Assembly: GCA_009760885.1 (NCBI GenBank)
Contig: CM019719.1
Coordinates: 22,980,084-23,044,083 of the forward strand
Origin: Achatina immaculata
Taxonomy: Eukaryota; Mollusca; Gastropoda; Stylommatophora; Achatinidae
Direction: 5' to 3'
Length of the DNA stretch: 64,000 bases
This document shows, in pieces, positions 25,501 to 37,500 of the stretch. Positions within the stretch are counted from its first letter, which is position 1. Every line of letters starts with the position of its first letter. Under the pieces are notes generated by a model. The model worked only from the letters and a program-made list of their open reading frames with translations, did not search any database and was not told the DNA's origin. Position numbers and translations under genes: made by a program.

Positions 25501-28500
25501 AAGATGTTGTTGAAACTGTTCAGATATGGGAATGGCAGAGCTGAACTGTCCGCTCGATTTCGAAGCAGATACTGTCATAACAGACAAGATTAATGACAAA
25601 TATAGCAAAAACCTGGTTGGATGTTAAAAAAATGCTTCAAAAGATGATGATTAAAGGTTATTTAAAAATTAGCAGATATCCACTTTCTTACTTTCAAAAC
25701 AAATAACAGTTCATTCAGAATAATAGCCATTACGTCTAGTTTACCATAAAAGTAGTCAATATTATTCATTATATAACAAACAGAATTGTTATACTGACAA
25801 ATTTTTCACGTAATAAATAATGAACAGGGAAGTGATAGAGCACAGTGTTGTATGGTTAGTCTTCGAAAAATAGCGGACAAAGCACTTTAAACATGGGGGA
25901 AAAAAATGAGAAGAGAATGACCGTGATTGGAACTACAGACACTGGACTGATTGATTGATTGGCTGATCTTTATTTCCAAAGGGCTGAGAACTGGACATGC
26001 AGACCCACCTGGAAAAGACAAGCAGCCGCCTGGCCACAAGAGGACTGCACATTGGCGAACTACTTTGCGAGCCCTATGTGACGTTTAACGGCACGGGAAG
26101 GATATAAGATATAAGATAAGATATTCATTAACACCAAAATTATTTACTAAATCTAAATTCCATAGCATTTGCACATCATAGGGGTGTGAAATGTTAGCGC
26201 TATCTCATTTCTAGGCCACTACAGTATTTGAGGCTGGTATGCCAGCATCTCACTGCCTCTGTTTTCCTACAGACACCCAAGGTACCCATTTTCTGAGGCT
26301 GGGTTGACCCCAGTGCAGGTAAGTTTGAAAAAAAAAAATTCCACCTGAGAACAAAATCAAACCAGGGGCCTTCTGACTGACAGGCAAGTGCACTAACTGC
26401 TACACCATTGCAGCATCTGTTTACAAAAAGAACCCTTAATTATCATAAAGAGAAAAGTGCTTACTGGTGTGCTTCTGAATGGTTGGAGGAGACTTCTATT
26501 GAGGAGAAGCAGTTGTAGATAGTTTTCTTCTCTAGCTCACTGAGATCATTCTCCAGCTCAAAGTCTTTCACTGGGTATTAAAAAGCATGTGAAAATTGAT
26601 CAGCCACATGTGAACATCTCTACAGAACATCAGTGTACAAGGATGTTTTACATCAATTTTTTAAAAATGCAGTTAAAACTAAAACCGTGTGAGCTCATAA
26701 TGGCTCTCACAGGTCACATCAAAGTATAGCTGGCATTTGACAGTGACCTTGATTCTCAAGGCAATGAGAGTGGATCATAAACTGACTTCATTTGACCTAG
26801 ATGTACATATGTGTGCCTGACACTTGTATTAGGGAGAACTGCATCTGAAAGTGGAGATTATACACTTTCAAGGTGAGCTACACCAAAGCATAGTATATTA
26901 AGTATGAAAAAAGTCTATTCACATACAAAAAAAGTAACTGTATGAAAAGGTATGCCTACACTGAAAACCTGACTTTGTGTGGTGTCCCAGTTGTTTTGCA
27001 AACTTTCCATCTCAGCTTCAACAATTTTCTGTTACATTATTCTTGGCTGGTTTCTCTCTCTCTATCCTTCACATAGAAATAATATATAAACAGTGCTGCT
27101 ACATAATGCTTACATTACAAGACCCCCCCCCACACACTAATGCAAGCATATAAACAAGCATACATATGGTGACATACATCTAATAACAGTGACTAGGCAA
27201 CTGCCAAGAAAACGTATCTCATCCACCACTTCTTGACGTAACATGTAATAAGATTCAAATACAGCTAATGAATTAGAACCAGGGAGAAGAATCCCTAAAC
27301 TCACCATCCTCTTTAGAGGCATTTAGGAGTGACTTCAGCACAGAGGACCTCATGATGAAGATGTTGTTGAAACTGTTCAGATATGGGAATGGCAGAGCTG
27401 AACTGTCCGCTCGATTTCGAAGCAGATACTGTCATAACAGACAAGATTAATGACAAATATAGCAAAAACCTGGTTGGATGTTAAAAAAATGCTTCAAAAG
27501 ATGATGATTAAAGGTTATTTAAAAATTAGCAGATATCCACTTTCTTACTTTCAAAACAAATAACAGTTCATTCAGAATAATAGCCATTACGTCTAGTTTA
27601 CCATAAAAGTAGTCAATATTATTCATTATATAACAAACAGAATTGTTATACTGACAAATTTTTCACGTAATAAATAATGAACAGGGAAGTGATAGAGCAC
27701 AGTGTTGTATGGTTAGACTTCGAAAAATAGCGGACAAAGCACTTTAAACATGGGGGAAAAAAATGAGAAGAGAATGACCGTGATTGGAACTACAGACACT
27801 GGACTGATTGATTGATTGGCTGATCTTTATTTCCAAAGGGCTGAGAACTGGACATGCAGACCCACCTGGAAAAGACAAGCAGCCGCCTGGCCACAAGAGG
27901 ACTGCACATTATCCACTCACAGCCAGACAGCTGTTCATTCACCAGGACTCTATAGTTCATTTTCTGACCATTCCTATCTCTCTCATGTCTAAAATGCTTT
28001 GTCCGCCTTTTTTCCCAACAGCCAACCATAAACACTATGCTTTAATGTCACCACTGTTATCAGGGTTAGCAAATCCAAGCTGATCAAAACCCATCCCTCT
28101 CTTCAAGATGTACCTCAATGGGGTAAGGCTTGATATGTGCTTCCTCCTTGACTATCAGTCTTTCACCAAGCCTAATTTCCATTCCAACACTTCAAATAAG
28201 CTTCTGTACACTACTGTCCATCTAAAAATGACGCCTCATTTGTGATATAAATCAAACATCACACCAAAACTAATTGTCAATCACCTTCAGAATGCGAGTT
28301 CCATGCTTCTCCACTGGATGGGTGGGGCCTGCATAAACATCGACAAATCCTGGAGTAAGAGAACAGGACTGTAGAATACGGACTGACTTGCCGAGCTCTC
28401 CAAGGGCACTGCGACTTGAGTATTGCGTGATGGCTTCAATCATTGTCTGTACATCAGCCACTCCACTTCCATCACAGTCAAACTGGTGAAATGCCTTACA

Positions 28501-31500
28501 AACACACATACAAAAGAACATATTCAGCAGAATATTATCATTTAATATCACCTTCATCAATCATTTTAATGTTGGGTACTCACAAGAATCTGATGCTAAA
28601 ACCATTAAGAAATTTAAAAAATTCATTTCTACATCTATGTGTCATTCATTTTATTGCCAGTTTGTCCAAGAAAAAGCCATTTTATTGAAACACTGGTTAC
28701 ACTGGACATGCGAGACAACTAGTCAACCAACACAAGACATGCACTACCAGCCGCAGGACACTGATGGATAAGTTGAGGGGGGGATCTGAGAACCTGTTGA
28801 CACATCCAGAGTGCAATGATGATGACTCAGGCCATAAACCATAAACTGATTACACTCATTAGCTGTACTTATTCTCATCTCTTCAAACTTCTCTTCGGAT
28901 CCTATTAACTTTTATTTAAAACTGCACCAAATGCCTTCATCAACTTTCATTCCACCTGTGATCATTTCTTGTAAACAACTGTGCATCATCATCAACAGGA
29001 GCTGTGCTGAAATTTATCTTTCTCTATTTTTTTAATGGTTCTGGAGGACTCTTTCCAAAATTACTTCCCTTCTTTTCCTGTGAAACTTGGCTGAATATTA
29101 TTTTATCAGTGAACAACTTTAAAATTTAAACACTGAATCTTTACATAAAAAATTTTAATCAAGCTGATCATATGAGTCGCAAAATTAGACTGAGCAGGAT
29201 GAGTATGAATACAAAATAAATTGCCCTTAAAACAAACCAAAAAAAACTCAACATATTTTTCTCATTTTCATATGCTCAGTCATTTTAGAAAAAGGGACAT
29301 GTCACCTCCTTGAATCACAATATCAGCAGAAGGACATGTCACCTCCTTGAATCACAATATCAGCAGAAGGACATGTCACCTCCCCTTAAATCACAATATC
29401 AGCAGAAGGACATGTCACATCCCTGAATCACAATATCAGCAGAAGGACATGTCACCTCCTTGAATCACAATATCAGCAGAAGGACATATCACCTCCCCTT
29501 AAATCACAATATCAGCAGAAGGACATGTCACCTCCCCTTAAATCACAACATCAGCAGAAGGACATATCACCTCCCCTTAAATCACAATATCAGCAGGACA
29601 TGTCACCTCCCCTTAAATCACAATATCAGCAGGACATATCACCTCCCCTTAAATCACAATATCAGCAGAAGGACATGTCACCTCCCCTTAAATCACAATA
29701 TTAGCAGAAGGACATGTCACCTCCCCTTAAATCACAATATTAGCAGAAGGACATATCACCTCCCCTTAAATCACAATATCAGCAGAAGGACATGTCACCT
29801 CCCCTTAAATCACAATATTAGCAGAAGGACATGTCACCTCCCCTTAAATCACAATATCAGCAGAAGGACATTTTATTTTGCTTTCAAACTCAAGTCAGAA
29901 CTAAGATGACAGAAGGGAAAAATGTTAAAAATGATACATGATCAAACTATGACCATAATGAATGTTAAATTTTTTTGTTCCCCCTCTTACCTTGATGGCA
30001 TCTGCTCTTTCAACTCCCTGGTGCATGAGCATATCACAGAACTGGGCTAAGGTGGTACTGTCCTGGACACAGAAACGCACAAGAAAATCTGACTGCTCAC
30101 ATACAAGTAAACAAAACAAACAAAACGCTTTTAAAAAAACAAAAAATATGGAGCAAAAGCAGCCATATTTGATATACTAAAACCAAAATATGAGGAAATT
30201 TGTCAAACACTGTCAGAATTTTTTTTGTTCCTAGTTTATGAAAGTCAGAAAATGAGTGTTGCCTGTAATCTGTATGTCAGTACAGTCAAGATAAGGGAGA
30301 AAACTCAAATATTTCAAGAGACAATTCTTAGCTAGGTTTCTTACTAGGAAAAAAACACAAACAATAAGCCTGCACAAGCAGCCATGTAAAATTACAGGAA
30401 AATTCAGAAAGAAAAACCAGGTGAATCTTTCTTGACCTGTGTCTGTGAATAAGGCTAAAGAAAAGGTGGGTTATAAAAATGGTAGAAAGCTGGGATATAA
30501 GGATGGAGATGAAGTGTGTGTACACCTACTATGGAGAAGGATATGGATTAGACCAGTGGTTCCTGAGGCAGGTGGTAGTGGCGCCCCTTGTCACCCTATA
30601 TTTCAAGGGCATTAGGAAGATCCTGGGAAGTGGTGAGGGAGGACAGAGTGGTTGGGGCTGTTAGAACTGAGTGAAAAAAGTTTGGGGTGGGATGTGTGTG
30701 TTCCAGGGATATAGCTTGAGAATCAAGGGGCAGTAACCTGAAAAGTTTGGGGTGGGATGTGTGTGTTCCATGGATGTAGCTTGAAAATCAAGGGGGCGGT
30801 AACCTGAAAAGTTTGGGGTGGGATGTGTATGTTCCAGGAATGTAGCTTGAGAATCATGGGGGTGGTAGCCTGAAAAGTTTGGGGTGGGATGTGTGTGTTC
30901 CAGGGACGTAGCTTGAGAATCAAGGGGGCGGTAGCCTGAAAAGTTTGGGGTGGGATGTGTGTGTTCCAGGGATGTAGCTTGAGAATCAAGGGGGCGGTAA
31001 CCTGAAAAGTTTGGGGTGGGATGTGTGTGTTCCAGGGATGTAGCTTGAGAATCAAGAGGGCAGTAACCTGAAAAGTTTGGGGTGGGATATGTGTGTTCCA
31101 GGGATGTAGCTTGAGAATCAAGGGGGCGGTAGCCTGAAACGTTTGGGAACCACTGGATTAGCCTAAAATAAGGAAACTAAAAACACAGCCTGTTACTGGC
31201 ACAGAACTCACAGACAAAGGAGGAACAAGGAGAGGTTTACATGGTGTCTGAGTAGTGAAGTAGTTCGTACACCTGTCTCTCATTAGGTTAGTGGTTTGAA
31301 TCTAGCTGTAACATATGAAGAAGAAGAAGAAGAAGAATCTAGCTGTAGGAACCCCAGTCACCCAAATGTAGAAATGAGTACCTGGCCCCTGGAGCTGGGG
31401 AAGGAAAGTGGACCACATCACTCTCATGTGCTAGTAGATCAGGAAAATACCACTAAAAAAAAAAGCTTAGATGCCTTCATGGCACAGTAAAAGGACTACC

Positions 31501-34500
31501 TTTATTCTTATCTTAGACATGGGAAGTTTATACATGGCCAAAATTGGAAAGATATGATATTTATACAATCAATGGAAATAAATATTTTTGTTCCCCCTCT
31601 TACCTTGATGGCATCCGCTCTTTCAACTCCCTGGTGCATGAGCATATCACAGAACTGGGCTAAGGTGGTACTGTCCTGGACACAGAAACGCACAAGAAAA
31701 TCTGACTGCTCACATACAAGTAAACAAAACAAACAAAATGCTTTAAAAAAAACACAAAATATACTGTTATAAGGAGCAAAAGCAGCCATAGTTGATATAC
31801 TAAAACCAAAATATGAGGAAATTTGTCAAACACTGTCAGAATTTTTTTATTCCTAGTTTATGAAAGTCAGAAAATGAGTGTTGCCTGTAATCTGTATGCC
31901 AGTAAAGTCAAGATAAGGGAGGAAACTCAAATATTTCAAGAGACAATTCTTAGCTAGGTTTCTTACTAGGAAAAAAACACAAACAATAACCCTGTACAAG
32001 TAGCCATGTAAAATTACAGGAAAATTCAGAAAGAAAAACCAGGTGAATCTTTCTTGACCTGTGTCTGTGAATAATGCTAAAGAAAAGGTGGGTTATAAAA
32101 ATGGTAGAAAGCTGGGATATAAGGATGGAGATGAAGTGTGTGTACACCTACTATGGAGAAGGATATGGATTAGACCAGTGGTTCCTGAGGCAGGTGGTAG
32201 TGGCGCCCCTTGCCACCCTTTATTTCAAGGGCATTAGGAAGATCCTGGGAAGTAGTGAGGGAGGAATGAGTGGTTGGGGCTGTCAGAACTGAGTGATAAA
32301 AGTTTGGGGTGGGATGTGTGTGTTCCAGGGATGTAGCTTGAGAATCAAGGGGCAGTAACCTGAAAAGTTTGGGGTGGGATGTGTGTGTTCCAGGGATGTA
32401 GCTTGAGAATCATGGGGGCAGTAGCCTGAAAAGTTTGGGGTGGGATGTAGTTTGAGAATCAAGGGGGCGGTAGCCTGAAAAGTTTGGGGTGGGATGTGTG
32501 TGTTCCAGGGATGTAGCTTGAGAATCATGGGGGCGGTAGCCTGAAAAGTTTGGGGTGGGATGTGTGTGTTTCAGGGACGCAGCTTGAGAATCAAGGGGGC
32601 GGTAACCTGAAAAGTTTGGGGTGGGATGTGTGTGTTCCAGGGATGTAGCTTGAGAATCAAGGGGGCGGTAACCTGAAAAGTTTGGGGTCGGATGTGTGTG
32701 TTCCAGGGATGTAGCTTGAGAATCAAGGGGGCAGTAACCTGAAAAGTTTGGGGTGGGATGTGTGTGTTCCAGGGATGTAGCTTGAGAATCAAGAGGGCAG
32801 TAACCTGAAAAGTTTGGGGTGGGACGTGTGTGTTCCAGGGATGTAGCTTGAGAATCAAGGGGGCGGTAGCCTGAAACTTTTGGGAGCCACTGGATTAGCC
32901 TAAAATAAGGAAACTAAAAACACAGCCTGTTACTGGCACAGAACTCACAGACAAAGGAGGAACAAGGAGAGGTTTACATGGTGTCTGAGTAGTGAAGTAG
33001 TTCGTACACCTGTCTCTCATTAGGTTAGTGGTTTGAATCTAGCTGTAACATACGAAGAAGAAGAAGAAGAATCTAGCTGTAGGAACCCCAGTCACCCAAA
33101 TGTAGAAATGAGCACCTGGCCCCTGGAGCTGGGGAAGGAAAGTGGACCACATCACTCTCATGTGCTAGTAGATCAGGAAAATACCACTAAAAAAAAAGCT
33201 TAGATGTCTTCATGGCACAGTAAAAGGACTACCTTTATTCTTATCTTAGACATGGAAAGTTTATACATGGCCAAAATTGGAAAGATATGATATTTATACA
33301 ATCAATGGAAATAAATATCCTTGGAGAACTTACTTCAAGCCTTTCTTGTCTGTTCTCAAGCCACTGTAAAATATGGGAGTTATGTTGCAAAATTATATTC
33401 TCTGGAATCTTTTCCCTGAAATGAATATATCACACGAAAATGAACACAGAACATGCACATTTTATAAAATAAAAACATGTAACTGTTCTTGTACTTCGAC
33501 ATCTCTCTCATTAACTAACAGAACTGTTATAAAAAAAAAAAAAACATTTCATTTTTGCCAACCGATAATTACACCATATTTTTTATGATTTGAAGTAGTA
33601 ATTCACTATACTGCCAGCTGTCTATAATTTCAAGTAATTCTCACTTGGAATAATTTAAACTGTAATTTAATAATACAATGTTTCAGAATTATCATCACCA
33701 CCACACTCGGGATAAACCCACAACTGCTCTGATCTCATTTGAAGGGGAATCCTAATACAGGTGAACACACTCTTTAGCGCCACTGAGAATCCTTATCAAT
33801 CACAGTGTGATGGCAGCTTGATTGTAATCTGCTGCTTTCAGACTGAGAAACTGACCTGCTATCAATTCAGCAACTCTTACTTCATAATTACTGTAATATG
33901 TAGTAATTTACTGTTACTTTTTTTTTCTCATTTTCATATGCTCAGTCATTTTAGAAAAAGGGACATGTCACCTCCTTGAATCACAATATCAGCAGAAGGA
34001 CATGTCACCTCCTTGAATCACAATATCAGCAGAAGGACATGTCACCTCCTTGAATCACAATATCAGCAGAAGGACATGTCACCTCCCTGAATCACAATAT
34101 CAGCAGAAGGACATGTCACCTCCTTGAATCACAAAATCAGCAGAAGGACATGTCACCTCCCTGAATCACAATATCAGCAGAAGGACACGTCACCTCCCTG
34201 AATCACAATATCAGCAGAAGGACGTCACCTCCCTGAATCACAATATCAGCAGAAGGACATGTCACCTCCCTGAATCACAATATCAGCAGAAGGACATGTC
34301 ACCTCCTTGAATCACAATATCAGCAGGAGTTCTTCAAGTATGCCCCGTAGTTTTTCACTCACACTCTTTTCTGGAGTCAGTTTTGGATTCTCTGCAGTGA
34401 GTGCAGGTTTGAATGCCTGAAATGCATGTTTTTCTTTTCCATCCTGGTAATGCCTCAACAAAGGTCCCACTCATCATCATTTTATGTCATCTCCACTGCT

Positions 34501-37500
34501 CATCATCAAAACCAAATGTAGTTTTTCCTTAGTGCCGCCTCAACAAAAACCAATGCTAGCTCTTCTTACATTCTTCCTGTGCCATTAAATATCACACAAT
34601 ATCTCGCAAGGTAGTTTGCCAAGTTTTCCCGTTTTTGGCGAGCTTTTCAGTCTCATCAAGGGATGTTATGTCCACTAAACTGGCCTCTCTTAACGATGTC
34701 CTCTTTAGAGTTTCATGCGGTCAACCTCTTTTTCTTTGGCCTGTTGTGTTCCACCTGATAGCTTGTTTTGGGATTCTCTGACTGTTTCTTCTCATCACAT
34801 GTCTGACATATGTCCATCATCTTTTTTTGATCACGCATGAGATAGGTTGTTGTTCGCTCATCTGTCTTATCTCTGCACTATATCTTCCATAGAAGATATA
34901 TATAACACTATTATAATGTTATATATTATACCATTATATTCTATGGAAGTGTTCCATGATCAGATGCTAGTTCTACCCATCATTATTTTGGGTCATCATC
35001 ATTCTGGCTCATCATCACAGCACATCATCAAATCCAAGAAACTGTGGTTCTTCCATAGTGCTGCCTCAACAAAGATTGACCTCTCAAGCTACACTGGCCA
35101 CCTCTTTAAAAAAACTGAGCCCTGTCATATATTCAGACTGTGTTTTAACACAGGGCTCATATCACCGATGGGACATTACGAAAACTGTCATCAATAACAT
35201 ATACATCACCCCCGCATGTAACATTATACAAGTCATGAAATAAAAAGATACACGGCTCACTTGACTTTTGTAGCTGCGGCTCGGAGTGAGTCATTATCAC
35301 AGAACAGGTGGCACAGATCTGTAGTTGGCTTGTTTTCACTCTCTGTTGCAAAAAAAAAAAAAAATCATGGCTGTCAAACTACAAGACTTGAATAATTTAT
35401 TATATATATGAGTAAGAACAGAAAAAAGTAAAAGCGACATAACCTTTAATACTGGTAACCATGAGTAAATGAATGTAATGGTTATATCAATTCTCCTTAT
35501 AGCTTTCCTGCAGGTCAATGCACTTTCTTCTATCATTCCATTCACTTCTTCACCCCTTGGGAGAAGAAGCTTCAGAATCCAGCTCTGCACTACTTCCCTA
35601 ATCTCATCACCAAAGGCGAACCTGCGACTGAGTAGAACAGTGTTTCCCAACCTTATCTGGATCATACCCTGTCTCAAAGCCTCAAAGATTTTGATGCCAC
35701 ACCCCCCCCCCCTTCCGGCCACCTTAATACTCAACTAAGTTATGAAAAAGTATTATATAAATATATTCTAACTGCCCCCCCCACCATAATACTCAACCAA
35801 GTTATGAAAAAGTATTATATAAATATATTCTAACTGTCCTTCCTACCATAATACTCAACCAAGTTATGAAAAAGTATTATATAAATATATTCTAACTGTC
35901 CTTCCTACCATAATACCCAACCAAGTTATGAAAAAGTATTATATAAATATATTCTAATTGCCATCCCCCCCCCATCATAATACTCAACCAAGTTATGAAA
36001 AAATATGATATAAATATATTCTAACTGTTCCCCCCCCCACCCCATCATAATACTCGACCAAGTTATGAAAAAGTATTATACAAATATATTCTAACTGCCA
36101 CCCCCCCCAAAAAAAAAAAATATTCAAATTGTCCCTGTGTGGGGCATATGCCCCCACATTGGGAAACATTGGAGTATAGTCACCATGCACTATGACTTGT
36201 GTAGATCAATAGCTGACATCCAAATGTGCAGCAACAGCAGACAACACAATCCACTGGTCTTCGCTGATCAAGACCCGTGTCCTGTTGATGAGGGCCTGCA
36301 TGCGTGATGTTGATGGTCAAGAAGATTGAGCTTTGTCAGTTACACTTGTTCTTCTCACTTCTACCCTTTCTACTCTTCCTTGAATCATGTTGTTCTCACT
36401 TCTGCACTGAGCCAACATCCTAGGGTGAATTCCTGCAGGTTTCACCTCTGCCCAAAGAAATCTCACTAGAGTACGTTATTCACCAAAGGTACAATCCCAC
36501 AGTGGAGAATTTATGTTTGTTTGCTTTGGCTTCAGCTAAAGCAAGGTCAGAGGGCTGAGCTGTGTGTGTTTTAATTACTCAACAGCCATTGCAAATGTGT
36601 CATTCTGTCATTCTGTATCAGCTTCTATCCATTGTGGTTGCTCTATAATTTTCAAACTGGCTTTACTTTTTAATTCTCCCTCATATTTATATACTTTGTG
36701 TAATCTACCTCTATCACTGAACACTTGACAAAAAAGTATTATAGAGCTATACTTTGCCAATCTTGTTCTATGGAAGTGAGTCACAGACAGTGCTGAGAAT
36801 GTCAGTCTTGTTCTATGGAAGTGAGTCACAGACAGTGCTGAGAATGTCAGTCTTGTTCTATGGAAGTGAGTCACAGACAGTGCTGAGAATGCCAATCTTG
36901 TTCTATGGATGTGAGTCACAAACAGTGTTGAGAATGTCTTGTTCTATGGAAGTGAGTCACAGACAGTGCTGAGAATGCCAATTTTGTTCTATGGAAGTGA
37001 GTCACAGACAGTGCTGAGAATGCCAATCTTGTTCTACGGAAGTGAGTCACAGACAGTGCTGATAATGTCAATCTTGTTCTACGGAAGTGAGTCACAGACA
37101 GTGCTGAGAATGTCAATCTTGTTCTATGGAAGTGAGTCACAGACAGTGCTGAGAATGTCAATCTTGTTCTATGGAAGTGAGTCACAGACAGTGCTGAGAA
37201 TGCCAATCTTGTTCTACGGAAGTGAGCCGCAGACAGTGCTGAGAACAATACAAAAATTATTAGGAACAACAGATATAAGGTTTATTAGATGAAATTTATG
37301 ACTATTCCAGACAGTTTAGTAAGAGACATTTGAAAAAAAAAATCATGGGAAAAGGAATTTAGCTGAAACTATTAACAAGAACACAATCATTTTAATTTGA
37401 AAAGTAACAAGCAAAAACATGAGCTATAACAATATTAAAGCACTAGCAGAAAACAATAAAAAAAACATATCAAAGTTTTACACTTTCTCTGAACCATACG

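Larger units (their letters stand above)
24201..26050. repeat. Tandem duplication unit 2 (exons 8b and 7b)
   Basis: An about 1850-bp unit repeated as unit 3 from 26051. The junction is at ATT (26051-26053): sequence like that before 27908 is joined to the middle of the LINE end. Nearly identical to unit 3. Confidence 0.9.
26051..27907. repeat. Tandem duplication unit 3 (exons 8a and 7a)
   Basis: An about 1857-bp copy of unit 2. It differs by a small ATAAG-type tail expansion and scattered substitutions; exons 7 and 8 are unchanged. Confidence 0.9.
29970..33310. repeat. 1.6-kb tandem duplication carrying exon 5
   Basis: Units are about 29970-31585 and 31586-33310. Each holds exon 5, a 66-bp minisatellite and a SINE. 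The junction near 31586 shares only a few bases. The minisatellite copy numbers differ between units. Confidence 0.9.

Noticed and set aside
29460..29909. A 149-residue ORF with repeated LNHNISRRT
   Set aside because: Translation of the 38-bp minisatellite; coding appearance arises from unit structure.
30723..31121. A 132-residue minus-strand ORF with repeated WNTHIPPQTF
   Set aside because: A 66-bp minisatellite (multiple of 3) stays open by arithmetic; it lies in an intron between the two exon 5 copies.
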